From NCBI GenBank assembly GCA_048213135.1, contig PS015058.1, forward strand, positions 43,402 to 107,401: DNA of 64,000 bases, in the 5' to 3' direction. Position 1 is the stretch's first letter; the number at the start of each line of letters is the position of its first letter. The notes beneath the pieces are model-generated. The model was not told where the DNA came from and ran no database searches. It saw nothing but the letters and a program-made list of their open reading frames with translations. Both the position numbers and the translations under genes were made by a program. Source of the stretch: Reclinomonas americana ATCC 50394 (Eukaryota > Jakobida > Jakobea > Jakobida). Shown one piece after another: positions 1 through 16,636 of the stretch.

Positions 1-366
1 AAGCCGATGGAGCTGTTGTCGAACATGCCGGTACGTGGCGGAGGACGGTCACAGCATTTTTTCGCCGATTTTTAGGTGTTGCTCACTTGCACTGCGCCAC
101 ACGCACAGATTATTCACTTCAAGCCTGTCGATTTGCGCAAGCGCAAGGCTCCTGGCCTCTTCGAGTGCCCGTTGTACATGTATCCAGTGCGCACCGGCAC
201 TCGGTGAGTTGTCGCCTGCTTCTTCCCCCCGTCTTTCCGGCTTGTTGCTGACATTATGTATCACAGTGAGCGCCCGTCGTTCATGCTCTACGTCGACCTG
301 AAGAGCGGTGATGTGGAACCGGAGCATTGGGTCAAGCGCGGCACTGCGCTGCTGCTCTCGACGTAA
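1..366 (+). CDS. Axonemal-type dynein heavy chain, C-terminal end (partial, 3 exons)
   Basis: Only the last three exons are in the window: 1-30, 109-203 and 267-366 (stop TAA 364-366). They join in frame across a gtacgt...cag and a gtgagt...cag intron. The spliced end reads ...KPMELLSNMP, then IIHFKPVDLRKRK, ECPLYMYPVRTGTRERPSFM and HWVKRGTALLLST. This is the hallmark end of dynein heavy chains: a 'CP(V/L)Y' strand, a 'RPSF' strand, then 'W..RG.ALLL'. The RTG-type loop and the WVKRGTALL ending fit axonemal rather than cytoplasmic chains. The protein is a AAA+ microtubule motor that drives flagellar beating. The motor domain and stalk lie upstream of the window. The gene converges on NUP93, with about 90 bp between stop codons. 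Which axonemal heavy chain it is cannot be decided from this tail. Confidence 0.85.
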
Positions 367-456
367 ACGCAGCAGAGTCAATGAAAAACGAATACGCAAT
401 TTGTGTACGATGATGTGCGTTTGACATTGTCATGCCTTCCGGTGTATTGTGGCTGC

Positions 457-3400
457 TCAGAAAGCTCCTCGGATGCGTGCCTCGACCGCCAAGATGCGCT
501 CCAGAACTCCACGCTGGAACTTTTGGTGAATCAGGCGCGCGAATTCGGCCAGTGCCTCGGCCGTCTCCTGTGTGCTGGCCAGCAACTGCACGACGAGGTG
601 AGGACACGCGAGGGAGGACGGAAGGAAAGAGCACGGTACACACCTGGGCGTGCATGTGCGGCTGCGATCGGCGCACATCAAAGCGCTTGCCGAGCGACTC
701 CATGAGCCGGTCAATAACCACGGGCAGAATGCGGCGCACGGATTCGTCCAATTGTTGGAATCGCTCGTAGCACTGGCGCACTTGAGCCGGATGCAGGGGC
801 ACCAGTTCGAGTGATTGCACCATCTACAAAGGGAAAGGGAAAGGGAAAGGGAGAGGGAGAGGGAGAGGGATAGAGGGATAGAGGGTCAGCTGTGATTAAA
901 GGCGGTGGTGGTGGCGGCGACGACAAAGCAAACCTGAATCGAGTCATCCTGGTGTCCGGCATCGTACGCATCAATGTACTCCATCAGCTGCAAGATGTAA
1001 TGCAGCGTCTGCAGCAGGCTGGACGACGGCGCTTCGGAGCTATCCGAGAGCGACGACTGCCGGTAGTTGGCATAAAATTGCAGGCCCAAGTCCTGGAGCA
1101 ACAGATTGAGGAACAACTGACAAGAGGGCGACTGAGCATTGCCAGCTCGACACACCTTCAGCTCCACTCGCCGCTCGCCATTAATGGCCACACGTCCGAG
1201 TTCGCGGTTGAGAATAACAAGCGCCTCATTCGGTTTCTGTGCACAGACAGACAAGTGAGTATGACAATCTAGGCGCCACACTCACGAGTGCCGCCACATA
1301 CCTTGCACACGTTGTACAGGTACACAGCATCCTCGATGAGACCCTTGCGCTCCGCCTGCGCCGCCGCATTGGCGGCCACCAGGCGCACCTCGTCCGAGTT
1401 GTACACCTCATGCAAGCATCCACGCTGGCGACAAGACGTTGGTTCAACATACGGCAACGGTCTGCGGGCGGACACACACAACACTCACCTCGCGGCTTCC
1501 CTTGCCGAAAAACACTTCCCAGTTGCGGCTCTTGCGCACGACCTTGCTGACTGCCAAAATGCGTGCGCGCTTGGCAGGACTGCACATGCCACAAACAGTC
1601 AGCAACCAACCTTGCGCACAAGCACTCCTCGACTATGCCACGCAACTCGATGCTGTCCAAGGCCTCGTCCGGGCTGTACTCGTCGGCCGACGGTTGCACC
1701 AGAGAAACGTACGTGACTGCCGGACGGGGCGCCGTCTGCACAAACGACTTGACGTACTCCTTGAGCAGAGCGTTGAAGTTGAAAAAGTCGGTCTCCGCCT
1801 CGCGACCAACTGCGAAGCCATCGTCTAGTCAGCCGGAAAGCGCAGCACATAGTTTCTACCAAAAGGAGCGACGCAACAAATGGGATTTTGTGTGGACGAC
1901 GGCAGATTCAGCGCGCCGTAGTACACCAAGGCAATTGCCATGTGCAAGCCCTCCAGCTTGAAATCGCCGAGCGTGCGCGTGCACAAGTATTCGAGACCCT
2001 GGTGGACAGAGAGAGTGAGGAAGAGAGAGTGCAGACTTACAACAAGACACGCACACACATACCCGTTCGAATTGCTGCGTCAAAAAGAGCAGCTTGGCAA
2101 ACAGGAGAGGGTTCTCGGGGAACGCCTCTCGTGGATTCTGTGACGAGACGAGCGCCTGCACGTCTTCCAGGCGACGAGACGACGCCGATGACGAGGACGA
2201 GGCGGCAGTCTCCGGCAGAATGCGCACCATTTTCAACTGTGAATGACAGGAGGGTTGTATGTGAGTACTTCTACCGACACCAGGCGATTCTGGATCCATC
2301 AAAACCAACCTCCCACCACACCCAGTCCTCGATGAACTGCGTGACGTCCTGCGGCAACCCCGACGGCAGCCGGCACATGAGAGCGTAGATGGCCTTCAGG
2401 TAGGGATCGTCAGAGTCAGACAAGCTGTCCATTCGATCCTTTGCCTGTCTCCAGGTATTTTCGTTGGCCCTACGATGTTGTCAACGTCAGAACATTACCC
2501 AGAATGCGATGGGGAAGCTGGCGACCTCTTCCCACGCACCCCGAGTGATCGGAACCCAGCAGCTTTGTCATGAACGACGCCAGTTCCGGATCGCGCTTTG
2601 ACATCAAGCGGCGCGCCTTGTCGGTGAGACCGCATCGAAGGCAAAAGTAAATCAGCGCAAACGGATACTCGACGCGCTCGCCCTCGCGCTTGCGTACGGT
2701 CTCGCGCTACACACACGCACGCAAATGATAAGTGTGAGGTGAATCAGCGAGACACGCACAAACACACACATCCACAAAAAAACACACCCTGACATGGTCG
2801 GATATCCGCTTCTCCTCGCGCATCACATTGAGGTAGCCACGCAGATTGGAGATTGGCTTTTGCGTGCCACCACGTTGCGCCAGCAGCGGGTTATTCGTCG
2901 CCGTCGTGCGGCAGTGCTTCAACATGCTGTGCGTGGGAGAGAAAGAGAAGCATGAGTCCAAGCATGCAGAACATCGACACAGAGAGGCCCACGCAACTCG
3001 TCCTCCAGGTACTTGAGCGCGCCAGTCAAGTAATGCTGTCTCCTCTCGTTGCCGGTGAATCGTGCCATCTCCTCGCTTGGTCGGTGCGTGTTGGCCAACG
3101 AGTCAACATCGAGCAACGACCCGAGCAACTCCCACAACTCGGACGGTTGAGTGCCCTGTTCACTCACACGCGCCACCGTTAGCAACACTAAAGAAATGAG
3201 TGTCTGACAAAGAGCGACCCCACCTGCGGTCGGCTGGACACAGCCTCGGAGCACTTGCGAAAGTTGGCAATGAGCGGGTACGGCTCCTCCTGGAACACAG
3301 CAACCGCGTACTCGTGCACGACCTCGTAAAACGCTTGCATGCGCGGGTGAATAAACGCGCCGCCACGCATGCCCGTCGGGTGCGCCGGCTGCACCGCACC

Positions 3401-4743
3401 CGTAGTCATGTACTGGAATCCACCACCAGCGCCCGCCCCATCCGCACGCGGCACCGCATCCGCCGCCATGAGCACATCATCGTCAATACCATCGACACCC
3501 GGCTGCTGCGGACGCCGCCGCTTCATCCAGTCCAGGAACTTTTGTCGACTCTTTTCCCACTTCTTGCGTGTCAGTCGGTGGTAGGCGTCCTCGAACTTGG
3601 AGGTGGTCTGGCGGGGGGAGGAAGAAGGGTGAGACGGGGAAGGGTGAGAAGGGGAGAGAAGGGGAGAGAGAGAAGGGAGAGAGTGTGAAGGAGAGGCAGG
3701 AGAAGGGTGGGGGAGGGAGAGAGAGAGGTGAGGGAGAGTGTGCGTTGTATGTGTGTGAGTGAGAGAGAAGGGGACAGTGCGAAGCGAGGGAGGAGAGAGG
3801 CAAGGGAGAAGCCTGGGAGAGAGAGAGGGGCAAAGAGAGAAAGGGAGAAGATAGAAGCAGGAGAGAAGCGTGAACGAGAGTGACATACACCGAGAGACAA
3901 ATGAAGAGAAACGAAGCAGAGAAAGCGATAGAAGCAAGGGGGAGAGAGAAGGGGAGGCAGAGAAGGGTGGGGGAAGAAGAGTGAAAAACAGAGAACGCTA
4001 GAAAGAGGGAGGCACAAAGGGAGAGTGAGTGTGCATGTAGGGAGAGAGAGAGGCAAGAGAAGGGCGTAACAACTGAGAACGGGAGACAAGGGAGACGCGC
4101 GAGGGAAAGAAAAGGCACAAGAGAGAGACAGGGAGAGAGGCAAGGACAGTACCGACTTGCGTGCTTCCTCCACAGCCGTCGCAATCATCATTTCCCGCTC
4201 GTGACGAGTAAAGCCCTCGACATCGGTCTTGCGGAAGGGCTCCAGTGGCTGCAAGCACCAGCAGTCAACAGACAAGAAGGAGAAAGAGAGAGAGAGATGC
4301 ACACAGGGAGACACACACCTCGAATGCATGTTGCAAGTCGAGCGCATTGAGACGACGACTGGTGGTCGACACATCGACCTTGTTACGCGCCAACAGCATC
4401 ACACTGCACAAACACACAGAGTGAGCAACAAGCATAGAGCACAAAGAGACATCAAAGTGCACACACACACACACACACACCCTTTTGTGTGCGCAGTCGA
4501 GCGCGCCTTGGCCGACAACTTGCGCGTCTCTGCCAACAGCATCTCAGGTGTGCGATGCAGAGGAAGCGGTTCCTCTCCACCTGCATACTGATTGGCCTCG
4601 GCCTGTGAAAGAAAAGAGAGAGAGAGAGAGAGAGAGATGAGCGCGACATGTCACGCACTTTTTATCTTGCAAAACCACATACACACACAGCACAACGAGC
4701 AGCGCGTTACCATCAGGAACTCCAGCTCCGCCTCGCGATTCAT
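457..4743 (-). CDS. NUP93: Nucleoporin NUP93 / NIC96 (multi-exon)
   Basis: A scaffold subunit of the nuclear pore inner ring. The first exon (4711-4743) encodes MNREAELEFLM. Later exons carry RTPEMLLAETRKLSAKA, VDVSTTSRRLNALDLQHAFE, PLEPFRKTDVEGFTRHEREM, FENPLLFAKLLFLTQQFE, KGLIEDAVYLYN and, near the end, SLELVPLHPAQVRQCYERFQ. These align in order with vertebrate NUP93 (SQRLESL..TTFEPLEP.KDTDIQGF, LYFQVLFLTAQFE, KGLFEEAAKLYDLAK, IIERLKLVPLNQE). The last exon ends AEALAEFARLIHQKFQRGVL...EARIRGAF with the stop at 457-459, which matches the NUP93 C-terminal helix. At least ten introns are present. The intron at about 3610-4150 is over 500 bp of pyrimidine-rich sequence in the sense strand. The gene is divergent from RPN11 and probably shares its promoter. 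Family assignment is firm; several exon edges are approximate. Confidence 0.88.
3605..4150. repeat. GA-rich (sense-strand CT-rich) low-complexity intron of NUP93
   Basis: On the + strand this is a long run of gagagagg, gggagaga and gaagg motifs with few pyrimidines. It sits between the NUP93 exons encoding FEDAYHRLTRKKWEKSRQKF and DVEGFTRHEREMMIATAVEE. In the gene's own orientation it is an extended polypyrimidine intron. ORFs on either strand here are low-complexity artefacts. Confidence 0.8.
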
Positions 4744-4880
4744 AGTCCACACACACACACGCAGCAACGACGAAATCCACTGCTCTGTTTCAATCGACCA
4801 AAGTCGTGTTGTCTTTGTTTTTGTGTCGCGCGCGCGCACACTTTGGTTGTTGTGTTGTGTGTGAGTGAGTGCGCTGCAAG
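4744..4880. promoter_or_regulatory. Divergent spacer between NUP93 (-) and RPN11 (+)
   Basis: Only 137 bp separate the two start codons, so both promoters must lie here or overlap the 5' ends. A CA microsatellite sits at about 4749-4760 and a GT-rich stretch at about 4805-4865. I see no TATA box or other recognisable element. That it acts bidirectionally is inferred from spacing only. Confidence 0.45.
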
Positions 4881-8505
<3,625 letters not shown>

Positions 8506-8676
8506 GATGTGTATGCGCGTGTGTGTGTGTGTGCTCGCTACTTCTCGCTGGAAACAATATGTGTGTGTACTTAGACGAAAAATGAAACGAGTGGGATGCG
8601 GTGAACCAACCAGCAAAGAGAGCGCGACTGCATTGCATTGCCACACACTATCTCTCTGTCTCTCCTTTTCGTCTTA

Positions 8677-11600
8677 TTATTGTGATGAATTCGTGAGATC
8701 CACCACCTCGTCCTCATCGTCGTCGTCATACTCTGCGTGACAGTGAGAACCGAGGGGGAAAAAAGAGTTCGTGGCCCTTTGTAGCACCCCTCACCTTGTG
8801 GAGTGCCGTCGTCGATCTGTAGCAGACACTCGAGCACATTAGTATGAAGCAACAACGAAGAAGCAATGTAGTCACGGTCACGCACAAAGTCACGCATGTC
8901 ACTGTCCATCTCCTCGTCGTCCTCATCCTCTCCTCCTTCCTCCCCCTCCCCGTCCACCCCGTCGCCGTCAATCTCTGTAATGTCGGCGTCCAGGTCTTCT
9001 CCTTCCTCGTCCTCCTCCTCCTCTCCCATTTCCCCTTCCATTTCCTCATCCCCAGTGGCCTCCTCCGCTTCCTCCCCTTGCCCGTCATCGCCCTTGCCGG
9101 AGCGGACGTACTTGTCTGCAGTCGTCGATTGGTGAGTTGTCAGAACCAGGGGACCTTTGCCCCACTCCCTCACTCACCCATGATACCGCGCATCATGCTG
9201 TTGAACTTGGCGCGTCGTGTGCCCTTGAGTGGCGAGGCCAGCGACTCCGCGTCCGACTGACTGCTGGCGTGCATCCGGCGCCAGTACACGGAACGCGCGG
9301 CCAGCGTGTCGGCCTCCTCCTGCGACGGGTCGGCAGCGACAAACTCACGCATCGACGACGACAAACTGCCGTCTTCGTCCTCGGCATCGTCGACGAGGTC
9401 CTCTGAGCGCGCTTCTTGCGAGTCGAGACTGCAATTGCAGGAAGAGGTGAGATCCATTTGCCGAAAAAAGAACCGAGTATAGACGACAGGCCAGTCGCAA
9501 CTCTGCTTCATCCTCCAAAAAGGCGGTGGAGGCAGTTCGCTTCACGCCTACACGTCGCTGCTGGCGCTTGATCTTGCGACCGACCAGCTTGCGACCAGTG
9601 CGAGCTCGCGCACCGGCAAAATCATCATCGTCTTCGTCACCGTCGTCGTCACCGCCGTCCTCACCAGCAAAATCGCCCTCATCGTTCTCCTCGGCATCTA
9701 GATCAATCACCTGCGCAGCGGCCGTGGGTGGACGCCTCTTCTTGATAATCCTCCTGCGTTGCTGCACTTTGCCGCCGCTCGGCGACGTTGGCGGCGACTG
9801 GAACGACAGCGCGGATGGCGACGTCTTGGTGGCCGAGGCAGCCGCAGCGGTGGTGGTGGCGGCGGCAACAGAGACCGCATGAGCCGCAGCAGCAGCGGTC
9901 GGCAGCAGCAGTTGTGGCGACATGGTCACTTTGTTGTTGGACGACGCACCCGACGAACTCGACGACGACAGGCGATAGTGCGACGGCAGGCCAACTGGCG
10001 GCGACATGAGTGTGCTGCTGCCGCTTGCTGCTGCAGCGGAGCGAGTCGGCGTCGTCAGAGGCGACGTCGGCACCGATGCCCCCTTGCTCTTCGGCTGCAG
10101 CGCGGTGAGCAGGCGACAAAAAAGACCACAACAAAAACAGAGAGCAAACTAACCGCCGTCATCGATGCCGCGGGCGACGCGGGTGCCACAGTGGCGACTG
10201 GCGGAACGCGAAGAGGCTGCCGTGCAGACTGACTGCCGGCGGCCTCGGCCGACGATGGCATGGTGCCCGACGACGAGCCCGACGAGTGCATATCGAGATC
10301 GGAACCGGGTTGTGAGCCCAGCAGCGTTCGTGCGAGAACCTGTGCCGCCCGCGCCACTGACGACGAGGACGACGATGACGGGATCGAGGCCAATGTCTGC
10401 GCGCAGAGATGTAAGAGTCGCTGAAGAGAAAACCATCGAGAGGCAAAGATGCGAACCTCAAAATCGGCCTCGAGACGACGCCGAGCCTGCATGGGCGGCT
10501 TGGTCACCACAGCACACGTATCGGAGAGGCGACTGGCTGACCCGCGCCGCCCCGATGACGATGCCGACAGAATGCTACCGTGCTCCTCGTGGACTGTCAA
10601 GAAAAACAAATACAGCGGTGAGCACGGGCAACACAACGTGTGCACACTCCATGAACACACGCACCACCATGACGAACTGGCGACGCGTCAGACAGATGTA
10701 GTGCCAGATGATCGCTCAGTTCCTCCTGATGCTCAAATAGGCCGCCACATACGTTGCACTGGAAGCCAGTTGGTTCAAACGGCAGACTGCTGTTATGCAA
10801 GCTGCTGCTGCCTGTCTCCCGCACCCACGTGTTGAGTCCCCACTCAATTCAATTTTTCAGTGAATGACTGCACGCACCTGACTTGCGTGGACTTGTTCCC
10901 TGATGCGCCAGCTGTACCTCGCGAAACTGGGGCGACAACGGCAAGTTCTGCGGACCTCTCTCTTCGTCATCATCTTCGTCGTCGTCCACCACATACACCA
11001 GCTGATCCGGCGGCACGGCGGCCAATCGAATCGGCGGCGCCGGCTGCGGTGGTGTGGGCGGCGTCGGCGGTACCACCGCGCCTGCAGGCTGTGCCACTGC
11101 CTGCTCAATCCACTCCATGTCGGCATCCATGGCCTCCAGTAGCAGGAGCTGTGTTGGATGGTGCGCGGTAAGCGAGGAGACTATGGGGTGCGACACTGCT
11201 GGCTGTTGAACACAGTCTCGCCTTTTCAGCCTCGGAGATGGGCAACACATCGGGGCGCTTCGGCACAGTGCCTGACGCGACGTTTTCTTCCTCCTCCTCC
11301 TCCTCGTCGTCGTCCACCACCTGCCACGCCGGCTGCTGCGGTGAATCTGCGTCGCTGTCGTATTCATTCGAGGCCGGCGGTGATTCCTCACGCGGAGGAA
11401 GCTGTGCTGTCACGGTCAGCGTCACAATCACTGACTGCGATGCAGACGTGACGATGAACACACCGTCTGCGACACTCTCGCCGATTCGCAAGGCACCGAG
11501 AGTGGCGCCGTGCGACGAAATGGAGTGGCACCCGACGATGGTGGCGCCTACGCAACACAGTCAGGCAGGGCAAGCAAAGGAATGGGAGCATTCGCGGCTT

Positions 11601-14600
11601 GACTACTGACCGAGCTCGACATGATCGCGTCCGGCGGCGTCAGAGACTGCTCTGCAGGTTGCGCCGCGGCTGCGTCCGGTCGCTGCCGCTGATGCACAAG
11701 GGGAGGTGGAGGCGGAACCACAAACGGCGCCTGTCGGGGGCGTTGCAGAATGCCCAGATAGGAGTTGACGCTCTGCAGCACCCGCAGTGGCTTCACCGGT
11801 ACAGCACTCTGTGCGTCGACGTGCCGGTGGAGCGCCAGCTGCCAGGCGTTGATCTCACTCGCCGACTGCGCACGCCACGGCAGCGGAGATTCACCACCGG
11901 CAGGCCGTGCGGCCACTGACACGGGGCGATGGAGACGCTCCAGAGGACTGCAGCGCACCACTCGCAGTCCATTTGGCGGCATGAGTGCCGGTGGGACGAC
12001 ACGCCACGGTCGATCCTCCGACATGCCCACGCTGTTGCAGAGATGAGCGTCCGACGTAGCCACAGAGCGATCCACCACACCGGCCCATGTGAGCGGACGC
12101 CGCGAGTCCGCAGCGAATCCCCGAGGCGGCTGCAAGTGGAGTAGCCTGGCCATCAGCGCACTCTCGGCAACCACCGCCGCCCGCGCATCGTGCAGTGGTT
12201 TCGTGCCTGTTTGTTTTTCGATGACAGTGTGTTGAGAATCTGTGCAACGCCAAAGCACCACCACCCAGAGGAAAAACAAACCAGTTTTGGCGGCAGCGGG
12301 TTGCGGGGCGGCGCGGACGCGCTGACGCTTCATCGGCGGCCGCCCCGACTCCACCGAACTCGCCGTGGCCTTGGCCGCCGGCAGTGCAGAGCTCGGCGCG
12401 GCGCTGGTGACCGGAGCTAGTGGCGAAAACAGCGACATGACCGAGGATTGCTGCGTGCAGTGCATGAGCAAAGGGTGATCGCAACACATGCCAACCACTC
12501 TGACACGCACATCTGGTGGTCGTCGCGGCGTCTTGTCGGTGCCTGGCGTGGGCGTGGCTGCATTCGTGCTTTGCGAGTCGTCCGGGAGAACCAATGGCGC
12601 ATTCGTCACCGACCGAGTCAGCGAGCTGCGCACGAAGCGCAGGGTGCGCACCAGCAGGCGCGACTTGGACGCGTGGTTCAGCAGGAATGTGTCGCCCAGT
12701 TTGCTCTGCGTGTGCACAGACACTTGTGTGTGAGAAGGCACGCCAACACGTGTGTGTGTGTGTGCGCATGCCATGCACGCTTACCTGGCGATTGAAGAAG
12801 CGATCCAGCTCCGCACAGCGATGAACCGAGGCCTCGGCTGGTGCGCGCGCGACTGGCGTGGCTGTTGATCCGGAGGCCGGCGTGGCGACACCCGGAGGAG
12901 GCACAAAGCACAAACTGGTACACAAGTGTCGCGGTTTCATCCACGACACCAGTGGCCGCTGCTGAGCCGGTGGCTCGCCGTATGCGGCCAGTGCGGCCGC
13001 TCGCTCCGCTTCCACATGATCATCTCGTGGGGGGGGGGGGGGGGGGGGCGGCGCCACTCAGCAACTCATTCAGGTTACAGCGGAACAGCAAGCACAACCA
13101 CACGCAACACGACAGGCTGCGCTTCAGTGGCGTTCGATGCAGTCGCCGGCGCGGTGGAGGGGCGCGACGGTGCCTCGGCACGCTTGCTCATCTGATCGAG
13201 AGCTGCGTCGACTGTGGCCAGCTTTTTGTACACGACACGCGGCTTGATATTGCGCGGAATCATGCGTGGGTTCTTGTCGTAGAACTTGACCGTGGCGCCA
13301 CCGGTGGGTGGCCCGGCCGCCGCCGAGGTCGAGCGGCCCATGGCGATGTTGCGTAGGTTGATCCGCGACTGCTCCACCGCCCGCCGCAAGTCCTTGTACA
13401 TTTGCTTGCGCTTCGCCTCCTCCTTGTCGTAATTGAGATCCTCGTGACCGCGAGTCATCAGAAACACGACTCGCCCGTCGCGGGCACGACCCGTGCGACC
13501 TGCATTGCCGCGCAGACGGTGAGAGAGCAAGACGAAAGAGAGAGGGAATGGACAATAGGGCGACTCACCCATGCGCTGCACTGTGCGAATCGACGACGAC
13601 AGTGTGTCAAAGTTGACAATCAGATCGACGTAGCCAATGTCGAGGCCTGCGGAGAATGGAAATGCTGTGAATGAGCTACCGCTGCTGCGGAAGTGCGGGC
13701 GGCGCATTCCATCGCACCTTCCTCGCCAATGCTGGTGGCAATCAGCACGTTGAACTCGCCCTTTTTGAAGTTTTCGATAATAGCCTGCTGTTCGCGTTGC
13801 GACTGACCTGTTCGCGCGGGCATCAGTTGCTGGGCGGATATGACAAGAGGGCGGAGCGACAATATGGTGCACCCTTCGAGGTCGACGTCTTGCTCTGGCC
13901 CAGAAACTCAATGGGGCGAATGAGGGGTGCATGGCGGTTCAGTCGCTCACGAATCTCCACCACCGAGTAGCGGTACGTGGCAAAGATAATGGCACGCGTG
14001 TCGGAGCGACCACGGGTGTCGCTCTGCGCCGCGCGAAAGTGTCCGTCGAGAATGGCCTCCAGGCGGTCCAGTTTGGGGTGAGCAACGTTGCGGTTGACGG
14101 TCTGCGTGCCGACAGTCAGGTCACGAAATGAGAAAAGGGTGACAAATCGGCGCACCTCAGTCAGCGTCGCCACCAGCGCCTTGAATCGCGGCGAATCCCG
14201 TTCACGCCAAAAGATACTCCTCGCGGCTGCGGTGGCAGTATCGAGTGAGTGCGGCGCACATTATCGTTCCCTCCCTCTCTGAACGACGCAACAATTGGGC
14301 TCGCCCGTCTGCGGATCACTCTCTAGGTTCTCCTTGATCATGTTCCACAGTGAACTGCACGGTCCACCGACGGTGAGCGCACAGTCAATCACAAGGGGGG
14401 TATGAATCACATAGCATACCGAGGTCCATGGCCCAGCAACAATTCCCAGCCCTGCACCAGCTGCTGCAGAGAAAAGTAATCGTTCTCGATGCCCGGCGGC
14501 AGCTTCCACTTGTTGTCTTGCAGGCGATACTTGACGGCGAACACCGCCGACATGCTGATGGCTTCCGGGGCCGCCGAGTTTAACAGCTTCACATTGTGCA

Positions 14601-16636
14601 GGCGGACCACGTGTGGTCGCATCAGCTGCGTGAAGGTGAAGGTGTAGGTGATTAAGAGGTAATTATGTGGAACGAGTGACAATCACCTACCTCGCAGTAC
14701 TTGCTCTTGACGGGTTCCAGTTCTGGTCCGAGATCGAGAATCTGCAGAGAAAAAGTCAGGGAGTGCAGCAAGTGGCACACACACGAGCATGAAAATGCAT
14801 ACACACCTCCTTTTGCACTTGGCGGTGATGCGTGTGCTGCCGCACGTCAATGTCCTCCTCGCCCCGTACCTCGATGCGCGCAATGCCGAGATTCGTCACC
14901 ACCTCCTGCACACGGGCGAGATCCTTGCCGGGCGTGGCCGACAGCGCCAGCACGCGAAAATGCGGCACGTCTTCATCGGTGTTTAGGCGCGACAGCCGAC
15001 CTCCACGGTTGGACGTCTCGCGAGCTGCCTTGAGCAGCTGCTGAATCAGCTGACAGTACTGGTGATTCTTCGTGGCCTTGTGTGCCTCGTCAAACACCAC
15101 ACAGGTGACGCGGTGCGCCGGCAGCAGGCCACTCTTGATGTCGTTGACGAAAATGTGCGGCGTGGCGAAAAACACACGCTTGGACTGCCACAGCGGGGCG
15201 CGCTTGGTGGCCGACACCGCGCCCGTCATCTCCACCATCATGCTGACGGGAATGCCGACAATGTCCTGGCACGCCTCCAGTTGCTGCGACACCAACTGTG
15301 CGGACCCCCGCGTGTGTCAGACGTCATATGCAAGGGACGTGACAGCAATGCAGCGTGTAGGCAACTGGTCGCGACGGCGCACAAAACAGCAGAATGCCTT
15401 CGGGGAACCAGCGATAAAAGTTGAACATGACGACGGCGGCGATGAAGGTTTTACCCAGGCCCGTCGGCAGGCAGGCGAGTGTGTTGGAGAAGAGCGCCTG
15501 TCCATGCATGAGCGAACACGAGAATCCCAAGGCACTGACACACGAAGCAAACCTTCTTTACAATGTCCAGCTGATACGAGCGCACGGGGAAATCCGACGG
15601 GTAGATCCACACCTGCGCAGCATCATCGTCCAGTGCCGGGTACGCGTCACCGCCGGCTCCCGTGTTGAAATCGTCATCGTCGGTCAACATGCCGGCCGAC
15701 GACAGCGTACCATTGACCAGTGTGGTCTGCATGGACGAGAGCGACGTCGACGATGATGATGACGATGCCGATGAGAGTGACGATGCCGCAGCAGAGGGCT
15801 TGGGTGGCGGCGCAGCAGCAGTGGCCGGCTTTGGCGGAATGCCGCGATCATCGGTGGCCACAAACATGTCAATTGATCGCTGACCGCGCATCAGCTGCTT
15901 CTCATGCACCGAGGCCTTGACGGACTTGGGCTTGCCAGGCACCGGCTTGGCCATGGCGGTGCCAGGCGGCAAAGTCGGAGGTGGCGGAGGAGGCGGTCGC
16001 ACTGCAGTTGTCGTCGTTGTTGTTGTTGTTGTTGTTGTTGTGCTTGTTGATGTGAACACTGGCTGCTTCATTGTCTGCTCATGGATGTGAGCAGTCACGC
16101 AAGAGGTGTGAGGGGCAAGGACAAGTGCGCGCGCGCGCAACAGCTGGAGCAAACGACTTGTGTGCCAACAACTCCAGTGTCTCCATGTCCTCGTCGCTGT
16201 CAAAGAAGCACTCATTGTCGAGCTCACGTGCTGACATGGAGGCCACTGGAGTCGACGCTCGCACAGTCTACATAAGTAGGAGAGGAGGTCATCAATCTCT
16301 GTGTGTGTCTCTCACACTTTGAGATTCACACACTCAACGCAGACCTGCACATTGACAGGTGCGGGAGGAGGTGGAGGTGGAGGTCGCCATGTGCTTGCTC
16401 TTTGTTGAGCACTCACTGGCACTGGAGGACGAGGGGGAGGAGGAGGAGGAGGAGGTCGCGACTGGACCAAACTGAGAAAGGTCGCATCATCCTCGAACCC
16501 CTGTCATGTGAGTGAGTGAGTTGTGTGAGAGAGTGAGTGAGAGAGAGAGGGAACGTGCCTCGAAAAAGTCCTCTTCGCTCATGCGAGCGACAGAGGAAGA
16601 GGATCTCTCTGCACAAGAGAGATGCGTGTTTGCCAT
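8677..16636 (-). CDS. FANCM: FANCM / Mph1-type DNA helicase-translocase with an added C2H2 finger (multi-exon)
   Basis: A superfamily-2 translocase that remodels replication forks and D-loops. N-terminus: MSEEDFFE (from 16582; an upstream in-frame ATG is at 16634-16636), a proline-rich run and a FFDSDEDMETLELL segment. Helicase core: VWIYPSDFPVRSYQLDIVKK, Walker A LACLPTGLGKTFIAAVVMFN, FYRWFPEG, ATPHIFVNDIKSGLLPA, Walker B VVFDEAHKATKNH, LALSATPGKDLARVQEVVTN, then RTVQRMG/RTGRARDGRVVFL (motif VI) and NPRMIPRNIKPRVV. All match FANCM closely. After a low-complexity middle comes a C2H2 finger (about 10690-10800: CNVC...HLALH). Next are AFLEDEAEL and MREFVAADPSQEEADTLAAR, which match vertebrate FANCM FLDEEAEL...LLDFLNDETQLS. 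The acidic tail ends DEDEVVDLTNSSQ (stop 8677-8679), a SUMO-interacting-like motif. No ERCC4-type nuclease domain is seen. The first intron appears to be GC-AG. Confidence 0.88.
13029..13048. repeat. Poly-G/C run of 20 nt inside FANCM coding sequence
   Basis: Twenty consecutive G on the + strand (proline codons on the - strand), between the helicase C-terminal exon and the exon reading DDHVEAERAAALAAYGEP. Homopolymer length sets the reading frame here, so an assembly indel would shift the protein. Intron/exon edges next to it are uncertain. Confidence 0.7.

Noticed and set aside
49-399. Minus-strand 116-codon ORF
   Set aside because: Overlaps dynein exons with clear homology and lies beyond the NUP93 stop at 457.
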